This document shows positions 52,946 to 61,423 of a stretch of 64,000 bases of DNA, piece after piece. Each line of letters starts with the position of its first letter. The first letter of the stretch is position 1. This stretch comes from Phocaeicola barnesiae DSM 18169 = JCM 13652. GTDB taxonomy: Bacteria > Bacteroidota > Bacteroidia > Bacteroidales > Bacteroidaceae. Location: contig NZ_KB894643.1 of assembly GCF_000374585.1 (NCBI RefSeq), forward strand, positions 398,773 through 462,772. Reading direction: 5' to 3'. The notes under the pieces were generated by a model, which made no database searches, was not told the DNA's origin, and was given only the letters and a program-made list of their open reading frames with translations. The position numbers and the translations under genes were made by a program.

Positions 52946-53150
52946 GAAGACAAAATTAACTACCTAAAGCATACCCTATACAACACTTAACATAATTTAG
53001 AGTCGCATTTCTTTATATTAACAGAATCTTAAAATTAACATCCTAAAAACGGTATTAACCTCAGAATCCGTATTGTCTACTATGCAAAAATAATCAAATT
53101 TTAAACTTAGAACAAGTTTCTCCCCCGTTTTGTTTAAGGTTCATTAAATA

Positions 53151-53185
53151 AAAAAGGTCGTATTTTTAAGAAATACGACCTTTTT
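53151..53185 (-). terminator. terminator of the EF-G paralogue gene
   Basis: A 15-bp perfect stem (AAAAAGGTCGTATTT / AAATACGACCTTTTT, loop of 5) with T residues on the minus strand lies 25 bases past the stop codon. Confidence 0.92.
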
Positions 53186-53209
53186 ACCTATAGAAATAAC
53201 AAGTTAATT

Positions 53210-55369
53210 TTACATATCATCCTTATCCTGTTCTTCGAACTCTTTCATCAGCTTGTTCTGTACATCTGTCGGAACCAGTTCGTAGCTGGCAAACTTCATG
53301 ATGAAGGATGCACGTCCACCTGTCAATGAACTCAATGAAGTAGAATAATTGGACATTTCTTTCAAAGGCACTTTGGCAGCAAGTTTTTCATATCCCTTTT
53401 CACTGCTCATACCCATAATCATACCACGGCGTCCCTGCATATCGCTCATCACATCACCCAGCTTGTCGCTCGGTACGAATACTTCTACGTCATAAATCGG
53501 TTCCAGAATCTTCGGACCGGCATTCTTGAAGGCTTCGCTGAACGCATGACGTCCGGCCAACATGAACGAAATTTCATTGGAATCTACCGGGTGCATCTTA
53601 CCGTCGTATACAATGACACGTACATCGCGGGCATAAGAACCAGTCAACGGTCCCTGCTCCATACGGCTCATGATACCTTTCAGGATAGCCGGCATAAAGC
53701 GTGCATCGATGGCACCACCTACTACGCTGTTCACGAATACCAGCTTGCCGCCCCATTCCAAATCGATGGTTTCTGTACCTTTCACATTCATCTTGAATTC
53801 CTGACCGTTGAAACGGTAAACATCCGGCATCGGCATACCTTCGTAATAAGGCTCAACTATCAGGTGAACTTCACCGAACTGACCGGCACCACCCGACTGT
53901 TTCTTATGACGATAATCGGCACGTGCAGCTTTTGTGATGGTTTCACGATACGGAATCTTCGGTTCGAAGAACTGTACCTGCAGCTTTTCATTGTTTTCCA
54001 GACGCCATTTCAAGGTACGCAGATGGAATTCACCTTGTCCGTGAACCAGAATCTGCTTCAGTTCCTTCGACTGTTCAATCACCCATGTCGGATCTTCTTC
54101 ACGCATACGGTTCAATACCGCCATCATCTTTTCTGTATCGGCTTCGTTCACCGGCTTGATGGCACGGGTATATTTCGGATTCGGATATTTGATGAAGTTG
54201 AAACGGTTTTCACAATCCTTGCCGTTCAGTGTATTTCCGGTCTTTACATCTTTCAGCTTCACGGTACAACCGATATCGCCGGCACGGAGTTCGTCTACCT
54301 TATCACGGGTAGCGCCTGCACAAACATACAGCTGGGCCATACGTTCCTTCGAGCCACGGTCTGCGTTACTCAGGTCGTCACCTTCTTTTACGACACCGCT
54401 CATCACCTTGAAGTACTGTACGTCACCGATGTGCGGCTCGACAGCGGTCTTGAAGAAATACAGTGAAGTAGGTCCGTTCGGATCGGGAGGAACAGGAACA
54501 CCACGGGTATTGTGAACAACCGGCATCTCGTCAACGAACGGAACCACATTACCCAGGAATTCCATCAGACGGCGTACACCCATGTCTTTTCCGGCGCAAA
54601 CGCAGAATACCGGGAACATACCACGCGCAGCCAATCCTTTACGGATACCTTCACGCATTTCGTCTTCGGTCAACGATTCCGATTCAAAGAATTTTTCCAT
54701 CAAGGTCTCATCGTGTTCTGCAGCAGCTTCCACCAAAGTTTTGTGCCATTCCATGGCTTTTTCCATTTCTTCTGCAGGAATATCCTCGATTGTTGGAGCA
54801 CCACCTTCCGGTCCCCATGAATATTTTTTCATTAAAAGTACATCGATCAACGAATTGAAGTCCGGACCAGTGGCCAACGGATACTGCACCGGAACTACTT
54901 TAGGACCGTAATTCTCTTTCAACTGCTCGAGTACATGGTCGAAGTCACATTTTTCGCTATCCAGCTGGTTCACCAGGAAAATAACCGGCTTACCCAATTT
55001 TTCTGTATAACGGAAATGATTCTGTGTACCTACTTCCGGACCATACTGACCGTTCAACAGCAGGATGGCTGTATCGGTTACGTTCAATGCGGTGATAGCT
55101 GCACCTACAAAGTCGTCACTACCCGGACAGTCGATGATATTCAGTTTCTTACCATTCCACTCTACATGATAAACGGTAGAGAAAACAGAGTAACCATACT
55201 CTTGCTCTACCGGAAAATAATCGCTGACTGTATTTTTTGCCGTAATTCTACCGCGACGTTTTATGATACCACTCTCATAGAGCAGCGCTTCTGTGAGGGT
55301 GGTCTTACCTGATCCGTCATTACCAAGGAGGGCAATGTTCTTGATTTCGTTAGTCTGATATACTTTCAT
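53210..55369 (-). CDS. fusA2: elongation factor G paralogue lacking the catalytic His (EF-G2 type)
   Basis: This 719-residue protein has all five EF-G domains but altered GTPase motifs. The P-loop is GNDGSGKTT (16-24). The DxxG motif reads DCPGSDDF (80-87), so Ser84 stands where normal EF-G has the catalytic His (DTPGHVDF). The NKxD specificity motif is NQLD. The later domains keep EF-G features (VKGTETIDLEW-type linker, MDPVDSNEISF-type HPVDSNEISFMLAGRHAF). In B. thetaiotaomicron a paralogue of this kind (EF-G2) supports translocation without GTP hydrolysis and is needed for gut fitness. This gene has its own promoter region and terminator and is unlinked to rpsL/rpsG. Confidence 0.88.
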   Translation of the reverse strand: MKVYQTNEIKNIALLGNDGSGKTTLTEALLYESGIIKRRGRITAKNTVSDYFPVEQEYGYSVFSTVYHVEWNGKKLNIIDCPGSDDFVGAAITALNVTDTAILLLNGQYGPEVGTQNHFRYTEKLGKPVIFLVNQLDSEKCDFDHVLEQLKENYGPKVVPVQYPLATGPDFNSLIDVLLMKKYSWGPEGGAPTIEDIPAEEMEKAMEWHKTLVEAAAEHDETLMEKFFESESLTEDEMREGIRKGLAARGMFPVFCVCAGKDMGVRRLMEFLGNVVPFVDEMPVVHNTRGVPVPPDPNGPTSLYFFKTAVEPHIGDVQYFKVMSGVVKEGDDLSNADRGSKERMAQLYVCAGATRDKVDELRAGDIGCTVKLKDVKTGNTLNGKDCENRFNFIKYPNPKYTRAIKPVNEADTEKMMAVLNRMREEDPTWVIEQSKELKQILVHGQGEFHLRTLKWRLENNEKLQVQFFEPKIPYRETITKAARADYRHKKQSGGAGQFGEVHLIVEPYYEGMPMPDVYRFNGQEFKMNVKGTETIDLEWGGKLVFVNSVVGGAIDARFMPAILKGIMSRMEQGPLTGSYARDVRVIVYDGKMHPVDSNEISFMLAGRHAFSEAFKNAGPKILEPIYDVEVFVPSDKLGDVMSDMQGRRGMIMGMSSEKGYEKLAAKVPLKEMSNYSTSLSSLTGGRASFIMKFASYELVPTDVQNKLMKEFEEQDKDDM

Positions 55370-55434
55370 GGTATTTCAAGATTTAATTAGTAACAGAAGG
55401 ATATGCTTTTCATATCTCTTGTAAGTGAGGCGCA

Positions 55435-55468
55435 AATTAGAAATAAATGTGTAGAAAAACAACTTTTA
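55435..55468 (-). promoter_or_regulatory. probable promoter of the EF-G paralogue
   Basis: On the minus strand a TTG and, 20 bases later, TAATTTGCGC resemble a Bacteroidetes promoter with a one-base shorter -7 box. It lies about 65 bases before the start codon. Confidence 0.45.
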
Positions 55469-55669
55469 TCTTCGTGTTACTAAACTATGTTGTAAGGCAT
55501 ATCTCCTGCAATACCCGTCCGAATCCTCTGAAAGATACGTTCTAAGTCCCCGTCATGCTGGAGTTTTCATTAACATATCCATGCTCTTGCCATCGTGCTT
55601 TAAGCGCAAGAAAACGGACCAAACCGGCGGAATCCGAAGGAACGACAACTTTCCTCCGGCAGATGATTC

Positions 55670-55677
55670 TACTTTTG
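55670..55677 (+). promoter_or_regulatory. -7 element of the HU-HIG gene
   Basis: TACTTTTG, 131 bases before the start at 55809, fits the -7 consensus but has no clear -33 box. The rest of the 55370-55808 gap shows no gene; open frames across it lack family features. Confidence 0.45.
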
Positions 55678-55808
55678 TCCGCAGGAAACCGATATCCCCC
55701 AACCGGAAAACATACAGTCGCCGGACAAAGAACGTATGGACCAGAAACGGAGAATATTCGGTTCCCAGACAAAGAACATAAACATTCACCGCCTAAACCT
55801 ACAAACAG

Positions 55809-56417
55809 ATGGAAGCAAAGTATGATTTTCTACAGGTTCCACAACCTAAAAGCACGGATGAACCTCCTGTACTTTATCCGAAACTGGTATCCAACGGTAC
55901 CGTCACCTTCCGTGAACTGGCCGGACGGATTGCCGAATCGTCTACCTTCAAGGAAGGCACGATACTGGGAGTGCAGGAAGAACTGGAAAAATGGATGCTG
56001 TATTACCTGGCACACGGCTATCGGGTAGAGCTGGGGACTATCGGCACGGCAACAGCCACCTTGAAAGCTGACCGTACCGTATATAAGGAAGAAGGAATCC
56101 ATGCCCAATCCATCCGCTTCGATAAAGTGAAGATACAGGTATCCAAGGGATTCAGCCGACGCTGTCAAGGAGACCTGGTACGGGCTCCCCTTGCCTTCAA
56201 GTTCGGAGCCAGTTCGTCAGAATTGAATGAAGAAGCACGTTTCGGACTTCTTCAACAGTACCTGAAAGAGCACACCTTCATCAGCCGGACAACTTACGGT
56301 GAACTGACCGGACTCCTGAAGACAAAAGCCTGGAGCGACTTGAACCGATGGGTGAAAGAAGGACGGCTTGTCACCCGGGGAAGAGCTCCACATAAAGTTT
56401 ACCTGTTGGCTACCTGA
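55809..56417 (+). CDS. HU-HIG type DNA-binding protein with winged-helix tail
   Basis: This 202-residue protein has an HU/IHF-like domain of the HU-HIG group. Residues 20-130 contain YPKLVSNGTVTFRELAGRIA, EELEKWMLYYLAHGYRVELG and FDKVKIQVSKGFSRRCQGDL. A C-terminal winged-helix-like segment follows (about 140-200: FGLLQQYLKEHTFISRTTYG, RWVKEGRLVTRGRAPHKVYLL). The family is confined mainly to Bacteroidetes, and the fusion of HU with a wHTH is one of its described forms. A nucleoid-binding or regulatory role is expected. It is a single gene convergent with the DUF2007 protein gene. Confidence 0.85.
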   Translation: MEAKYDFLQVPQPKSTDEPPVLYPKLVSNGTVTFRELAGRIAESSTFKEGTILGVQEELEKWMLYYLAHGYRVELGTIGTATATLKADRTVYKEEGIHAQSIRFDKVKIQVSKGFSRRCQGDLVRAPLAFKFGASSSELNEEARFGLLQQYLKEHTFISRTTYGELTGLLKTKAWSDLNRWVKEGRLVTRGRAPHKVYLLAT

Positions 56418-56452
56418 ACCGTCACTCATGGAACCGTATAAAATCCAAAAGG

Positions 56453-56872
56453 TCACTGCTTCTTCTCCTTACCCACCGGTCTGTCAAAACGAGCTCCACA
56501 CTGCTTACAGACGTATTCCCAATGTTCCGTACCGGGGGAAGAAGCGGCCAACAGCGCCAACAGTCCCGCCAAGATGGCACGGACACGGTGCTTTTTCTTC
56601 AGCACAAATGTTATCTGGTCCGAATGACAGTAAGGACAACAATTCAACCGCTCCGGAATCATCTGATTCCGTTCCAGTAGCTCCAAGGCCCGCTCGCTGT
56701 CCCGTTCATCGATAAATATATCCACCGTAGAGGCTTCCCGGATATAACCGCGCATAACGTCGGAGGTATGCTCATTGTGTAATATAACCGGGATGCCTTC
56801 ATTCTCCAAGGCTCCCTTGATAAGATTAGCCTGGAAAGAATCGTCACAGGCCATCAGACGTACCGTTTTCAT
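56453..56872 (-). CDS. DUF2007 domain protein with zinc ribbon
   Basis: This 139-residue protein has an N-terminal DUF2007 (putative signal-transducing) domain (KTVRLMACDDSFQANLIKGALENEGIPV-type start, DIFIDERDSERALELL). A C-terminal two-part zinc ribbon follows (CPYCHSD ... CKQCGARF), interrupted by a short hydrophobic stretch (ILAGLLALLAA) that could be a membrane segment. The longest frame would need a TTG start; the ATG at 56872 is preferred. The function is unknown. It is convergent with the HU-HIG gene and divergent from hemW. Confidence 0.8.
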   Translation of the reverse strand: MKTVRLMACDDSFQANLIKGALENEGIPVILHNEHTSDVMRGYIREASTVDIFIDERDSERALELLERNQMIPERLNCCPYCHSDQITFVLKKKHRVRAILAGLLALLAASSPGTEHWEYVCKQCGARFDRPVGKEKKQ

Positions 56873-56950
56873 GGCAATCAAATAAAAGGATTTACAAGTG
56901 ACAAGATACAAAAAGAAAAACAATTTTACGGAATTTTCTTTCGGAATATG

Positions 56951-56958
56951 TACTTTTG
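56951..56958 (+). promoter_or_regulatory. -7 element of hemW
   Basis: TACTTTTG lies 19 bases before the hemW start codon. The -33 region has no clear TTG. Confidence 0.5.
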
Positions 56959-56977
56959 ACGCATCAAACCCAATATC

Positions 56978-58108
56978 ATGGCTGGAATCTATCTACATAT
57001 CCCCTTCTGCAAACGGAGATGCATCTATTGCGACTTCTATTCAACCACCCAAGGCGAAAAACGGGAGGCCTACATACGTACCCTGTGCAAGGAACTGGAA
57101 CAACGGCAGGATTACCTGCAAGGCGAAACAGTGGAAACCATCTACCTGGGCGGTGGAACTCCCTCCCAGTTGGAAGAGAACGATTTCAAACGGATTTTCG
57201 ACACCATCTACCGGATGTATCCGATAGCGGAATCCCCTGAAATCACCTTAGAGGCCAATCCGGATGACCTGACTCCGGAATACATCGGCATGCTACGTTC
57301 CTTTCCGTTCAACCGGCTGAGCATGGGCATCCAGACGTTCAGCGAAGTCATGCTGGAACGGCTGCACCGCCGACATACCGCCCGACAGGCCATCGAAGCG
57401 TTCGAAAATTGCCGGAAAGCCGGTTTCCAGAACATCAGTATCGACCTGATGTACGGTCTTCCCGGCGAGACTACCGAAAGTTGGGAGAACGATTTATCGC
57501 AAGCTGTCCGGCTGCATCCCGAACACATTTCCGCCTATCACCTGATTTATGAAGAAGGTACCGCACTCTGGAAACTGCGCGAAGAGCACCGGGTGAAAGA
57601 GGTGGACGAAGATTTAAGCGTGGATTTCTTCAACCGGCTGATGCAGCGGTTGAAAGAGAACGGTTACCAGCATTACGAAATCTCTAATTTCTGCCTACCG
57701 GACAAGTATTCCCGCCATAACTCAAGCTATTGGACCGGGAAAAAGTACCTGGGATGCGGACCTTCCGCACATTCCTATAACGGAACAAGCCGTCAATGGA
57801 ATATCGCATCGCTGGACAATTATATCAAAGGTATTACGGAAGGGAGTCCGGTTTCGGAAATCGAAGAGCTTGACCTTTATACCCGCTACAACGACTTTGT
57901 CATCACCTCCATCCGCACCTGCTGGGGAATGCCGCTCGGACAACTGAAAGAAAAGTTCGGAGAAAAGCTGTACCGTTACTGCCTGCGGATGGCTCAACCG
58001 CATCTTCAGCAAGGCACCCTGGAAATAACCGAAGAAACGCTGAAACTGACCGAAAAGGGAATCTTCATTTCCGACGGCATCATGAGCGATATGCTTTGGG
58101 TGGATTAG
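56978..58108 (+). CDS. hemW: radical SAM heme chaperone HemW
   Basis: This 376-residue protein has the radical-SAM C-x3-C-x2-C at Cys11, Cys15 and Cys18 (FCKRRCIYCDF). It also has GGGTPSQL, NRLSMGIQTF, the SIDLMYGLPGET strand and the HemW C-terminal HNSSYWTGKKYLGCGPSAHS. It lacks the N-terminal extension of true coproporphyrinogen dehydrogenase HemN. HemW binds heme and is thought to deliver it to apo-proteins; older annotations call it oxygen-independent coproporphyrinogen III oxidase. It is convergent with glmM. Confidence 0.93.
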   Translation: MAGIYLHIPFCKRRCIYCDFYSTTQGEKREAYIRTLCKELEQRQDYLQGETVETIYLGGGTPSQLEENDFKRIFDTIYRMYPIAESPEITLEANPDDLTPEYIGMLRSFPFNRLSMGIQTFSEVMLERLHRRHTARQAIEAFENCRKAGFQNISIDLMYGLPGETTESWENDLSQAVRLHPEHISAYHLIYEEGTALWKLREEHRVKEVDEDLSVDFFNRLMQRLKENGYQHYEISNFCLPDKYSRHNSSYWTGKKYLGCGPSAHSYNGTSRQWNIASLDNYIKGITEGSPVSEIEELDLYTRYNDFVITSIRTCWGMPLGQLKEKFGEKLYRYCLRMAQPHLQQGTLEITEETLKLTEKGIFISDGIMSDMLWVD

Positions 58109-58135
58109 GCTTCGCAAAAGAAGCCGGAAGGAGCT

Positions 58136-58174
58136 AAAAAAAGACGCCCTCTGAATCACCTCAGAAGACGTCTT
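58136..58174 (-). terminator. terminator of glmM
   Basis: AAGACG pairs with CGTCTT and, beyond a 3x3 internal loop, TCTGA with TCAGA. On the minus strand seven T residues follow. It also lies just after hemW on the other strand. Confidence 0.7.
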
Positions 58175-58204
58175 CTCCTTTATTTAAAGCATCCGAAGAA
58201 CGGA

Positions 58205-59593
58205 TTATTTTGCCAGACTGTAAACGATATCCATAATCTGCTTACCCAGTTCATCGGCAGCTTCCATGGTAGAAGCTTCAGAATATACACGGATAATCGG
58301 TTCGGTATTACTCTTACGCAGATGTACCCACTTGTCAGGGAAATCTATCTTCACACCGTCGATATCATTGATTTCTTCGTTCTTGTACAGCTCTTTCACC
58401 TTTGCCAGAATAGCGTCTACATCGGTTTCCGGAGTCAGGTCTATACGGTTCTTGGCAATGAAATAGTTCGGATAAGTGGCACGCAGTTCGGAAACCTTCT
58501 TGCCTTCGTGTGCCAGATGGCTCAGGAACAAAGCGATACCTACCAGTGCATCACGACCGTAGTGTGATTCCGGATAGATGACTCCACCGTTTCCTTCACC
58601 ACCGATGACGGCATGAGTTTCCTTCATCTTGGTTGTTACATTCACTTCACCTACGGCAGAAGCATTGTATTCCATACCGTATTTACGGGTTACATCGCGC
58701 AAGGCACGGGTAGAGCTCAGGTTTGATACCGTATTGCCCGGAGTATGTTTCAATACATAGTCGGCTACTGTCACCAAGGTATATTCTTCACCGTACATCG
58801 TACCGTCTTCGCAGATAATAGCCAAACGGTCAACATCCGGGTCAACGACGAAAGCCACATCGTTATTACCGGTTTTCATCAATCCCATGATGTCGCCCAA
58901 GTTCTTTTCCAAAGGTTCCGGATTATGCTGGAAATCGCCGGTAGGTTCAGCGTACAAGGTTTCTACATGCTGCACACCCAGCTGTTTCAATAATTCCGGA
59001 AGGACAATACCTCCCACTGAGTTTACGGTATCGAGTGCCACGCGGAAATTGGCTTTGCGGATAGCATCCACATCCACCAGTTTCAGTGCCAATACACTGT
59101 CAATGTGCTTCTGGTTGTAGGAATTATCTTCGGTATAATGACCGATATGGTCTACATCTGCATATTCGAAAGCTTCAGCCTCAGCGATACGCAACACTTC
59201 ATTACCTTCGGCTGCATTCAGGAATTCACCATGCTCGTTCAGCAGTTTCAAGGCGTTCCACTGACGCGGATTATGGCTGGCAGTCAGAATGATACCGCCA
59301 CAAGCGCCTTCCATTGTCACAGCCAACTCTGTGGTAGGAGTAGATGCCAGACCGATGTTCACAACATCGAAGCCCATTCCCATCAGGGTTCCACACACGA
59401 CATTCTTCACCATTTCGCCTGAAATACGGGCATCACGACCTACTACAATTTTGTTACTCTTTACAGAAGTGGTCTTACGAATCAATGTAGCATAAGCCGA
59501 AGTGAACTTTACAATGTCCAACGGATTCAGTCCGTCACCTGCCGGTCCGCCGATAGTACCGCGAATTCCAGAAATAGATTTAATCAGTGTCAT
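58205..59593 (-). CDS. glmM: phosphoglucosamine mutase (alpha-D-phosphohexomutase family)
   Basis: This 462-residue phosphohexomutase most resembles GlmM, which makes glucosamine-1-phosphate for peptidoglycan and LPS. It has the phosphoserine loop ILTASHNPRQWNALK (about 104), the Mg-binding DPDVDRLA (about 245), the sugar-binding GEGNGGVIYP (about 330) and the phosphate-binding RKSNTEPIIRVYSE (about 428). The ATG follows an A-rich leader. The DUF4827 gene lies 9 bases upstream on the same strand, so they are probably co-transcribed. A phosphomannomutase activity cannot be excluded. Confidence 0.9.
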   Translation of the reverse strand: MTLIKSISGIRGTIGGPAGDGLNPLDIVKFTSAYATLIRKTTSVKSNKIVVGRDARISGEMVKNVVCGTLMGMGFDVVNIGLASTPTTELAVTMEGACGGIILTASHNPRQWNALKLLNEHGEFLNAAEGNEVLRIAEAEAFEYADVDHIGHYTEDNSYNQKHIDSVLALKLVDVDAIRKANFRVALDTVNSVGGIVLPELLKQLGVQHVETLYAEPTGDFQHNPEPLEKNLGDIMGLMKTGNNDVAFVVDPDVDRLAIICEDGTMYGEEYTLVTVADYVLKHTPGNTVSNLSSTRALRDVTRKYGMEYNASAVGEVNVTTKMKETHAVIGGEGNGGVIYPESHYGRDALVGIALFLSHLAHEGKKVSELRATYPNYFIAKNRIDLTPETDVDAILAKVKELYKNEEINDIDGVKIDFPDKWVHLRKSNTEPIIRVYSEASTMEAADELGKQIMDIVYSLAK

Positions 59594-59602
59594 AATAATA
59601 AA

Positions 59603-60259
59603 TTATCTTCCAAGGTTATAGGTTATTTCATAGAAACAAGGGTATACATATTGAGAAGCCATCATTGTACCTTGACTGTGAGGAACAATCAACTTCACAC
59701 GAGATACTTTCGAAGCCTCCGTAGTACGGGAAATCTTCAGGAAAGGAATAGGTACCAGCCAACCTGAAGGAACGGCTGAACTTTCATAGTAAGAAGCCAT
59801 CTTGGAACGGTCCATAAAAGTAGCGGAATAGGAATCTCCTGAAACATCCAGACGGAAAGTCTCCGGGTCGGTCTGGGCCGAAGGATAATCATTCCAATGC
59901 ATATTTGCCAGCAGCGTATCGCCCGAAGCAAACAATTCGGTGCGGTCCTGTAAAGCAATCTCCATGAAACGGGAATGGATTTCGTAAGAACCGTCACCCA
60001 ACTTCTCGCCTACTCCACGCTGGACGATGTTCATATAGACTCCATTGTCATCGAACAATACATACTGGTTCTCTTTAGTGACCGTATCTCTCAAAAATTC
60101 TTCTTCAGAAATGACTTCAATATCATTCTTCGCCAAAAAGGCATTGATTGCGTCAGCTTCTTCTTCTTTCAATTCGGCATAGGTTTTACCGTCATTACAA
60201 CTCTGTAAAAAACAGCCGAATACAAAAGCTAGCATCAGGACTAGATGTAGTTTCTTCAT
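59603..60259 (-). CDS. DUF4827 family lipoprotein
   Basis: This lipoprotein of 218 residues has a signal peptide with the lipobox FLQSC (Cys about 21) and is similar to the DUF4827 family, Bacteroidetes proteins of unknown function with a possible peptidyl-prolyl-isomerase-like fold. Visible features are the YAELKEEEADAINAFLAKN helix and SGWLVPIPFL. It ends with ASQYVYPCFYEITYNLGR. The start at 60259 (MKKLHLVLML) is preferred, since a -7 box overlaps the longer start. It is 9 bases upstream of glmM. Confidence 0.85.
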   Translation of the reverse strand: MKKLHLVLMLAFVFGCFLQSCNDGKTYAELKEEEADAINAFLAKNDIEVISEEEFLRDTVTKENQYVLFDDNGVYMNIVQRGVGEKLGDGSYEIHSRFMEIALQDRTELFASGDTLLANMHWNDYPSAQTDPETFRLDVSGDSYSATFMDRSKMASYYESSAVPSGWLVPIPFLKISRTTEASKVSRVKLIVPHSQGTMMASQYVYPCFYEITYNLGR

Positions 60260-60280
60260 TTTTCTAAAAATTAGTAGGAG

Positions 60281-60288
60281 CAAAAGTA
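60281..60288 (-). promoter_or_regulatory. -7 element of the DUF4827-glmM unit
   Basis: TACTTTTG on the minus strand lies 21 bases before the ATG at 60259 and overlaps the longer possible start, which it excludes. Confidence 0.6.
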
Positions 60289-60340
60289 ATAAATCGGCCT
60301 TTATCTGCCCTCCTTTTTATTCTATTATTTATTTTAATAA

Positions 60341-61378
60341 CTAATTTTTTACTAAAAGGTCTTCGTATTTCACCAAAGCCTGCTTGAAGAGTTCGATGGC
60401 TTCGGGCATTGTTCCATAAAATTCGCCACCGGAAGCATTCAGATGTCCACCGCCGTTAAAGAATTCAGCAGCGACCTTGTTGCAAGGGAAACTGCCGACA
60501 GAGCGTAACGAAACTTTAATCATCTTCTTCTCGGTATCTTCGCGCAAGAATACAGAGAAACAGATACCCTTCATCTGCAAAGGCATGTTGACAAACCCTT
60601 CGGTATCTCCTTTTACATACTGGAACCTTCCTTGTTCCTCCTTCGTCAGCCAGATGAGCGACGCATGGAACTGGGGAAAGACTTCCATCTTTTCATACAA
60701 CACATAACCCATCAGCCGCAGACGTCCTTCGGAATACGTATTGAATACCTTCCGGTAGATTTCATCCTTATCAATTCCCTTCGAAAGCAATTCGCTGATG
60801 ATAAAATATATTTCACGGTTGTTGGAATTGTATGTAAATCCTCCCGTATCGGTCATCATACCGGTATAGATACATTGGGCACCCTCATAGGTAATCTCAT
60901 CGAAACATCCCATGCGACAAATCAGACGGAACACGAGTTCGGAAGTAGAAGAAATTTCCGGATGCGAAATAGTAACCCGACAGAAAGGTTCCGGATTCAG
61001 ATGATGGTCAATCATCACTTTACGTCCGGCTGAAGCCGCCACAGCAGGACCAACGGCATCAATGCGCGACAAGGCATTGAAATCCAGACAACAGATGACA
61101 TCGGCTTCGGCTATCAACTTATCAGCGAACTCACTGTATTTGTCATAACGGATAATATCTTTGGCACCGGGCATCCAACGCAGGAAATCCGGAAACGCAT
61201 TCGGTACAATGACATGGACGGTTTTCTCCTCTTCATACAAGTAATGCATCAGTCCCAACGAAGAGCCTAACGCATCTCCATCAGGAGAGACATGGGTGAC
61301 AATGACTATTTTTTCGGCACGCTCGAAATAGGTCTTCACCTTATCGATATTAGCCTGTTGAATGATTTTAGTTAACAT
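60341..61378 (-). CDS. DHH family phosphoesterase, NrnA-like
   Basis: This 345-residue DHH/DHHA1 protein has the metal-binding motifs VTHVSPDGDALGSS, CCLDFNALSR, MIDHHLNP and MTDTGGF, and the C-terminal substrate motif GGGHLNASGG. NrnA-type enzymes degrade nanoRNA (2-5 nt) and 3'-phosphoadenosine 5'-phosphate in the cytoplasm; cyclic-dinucleotide-breakdown products are an alternative substrate. The start at 61378 is chosen because a -7 box coincides with the longer start. It follows comEC on the same strand, with its own promoter inside the short gap. Confidence 0.9.
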   Translation of the reverse strand: MLTKIIQQANIDKVKTYFERAEKIVIVTHVSPDGDALGSSLGLMHYLYEEEKTVHVIVPNAFPDFLRWMPGAKDIIRYDKYSEFADKLIAEADVICCLDFNALSRIDAVGPAVAASAGRKVMIDHHLNPEPFCRVTISHPEISSTSELVFRLICRMGCFDEITYEGAQCIYTGMMTDTGGFTYNSNNREIYFIISELLSKGIDKDEIYRKVFNTYSEGRLRLMGYVLYEKMEVFPQFHASLIWLTKEEQGRFQYVKGDTEGFVNMPLQMKGICFSVFLREDTEKKMIKVSLRSVGSFPCNKVAAEFFNGGGHLNASGGEFYGTMPEAIELFKQALVKYEDLLVKN

Positions 61379-61405
61379 AAATCGATGTAGATATTTTTGA
61401 AGCGA

Positions 61406-61413
61406 CAAAAATA
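61406..61413 (-). promoter_or_regulatory. -7 element of the DHH phosphoesterase gene
   Basis: TATTTTTG on the minus strand fits TAnnTTTG, 27 bases before the ATG at 61378, and covers the longer start, which is therefore unlikely. Confidence 0.5.
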
Positions 61414-61423
61414 CATTTTTTTT

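Noticed and set aside
53546..54466. 306-codon plus-strand frame opposite the EF-G paralogue
   Set aside because: Shadow of the EF-G coding region, rich in residues typical of reversed codons.
55555..56028. 157-codon plus-strand frame upstream of and overlapping the HU-HIG gene
   Set aside because: Wrong frame relative to a well-supported HU-HIG protein, with a composition typical of a shadow frame.
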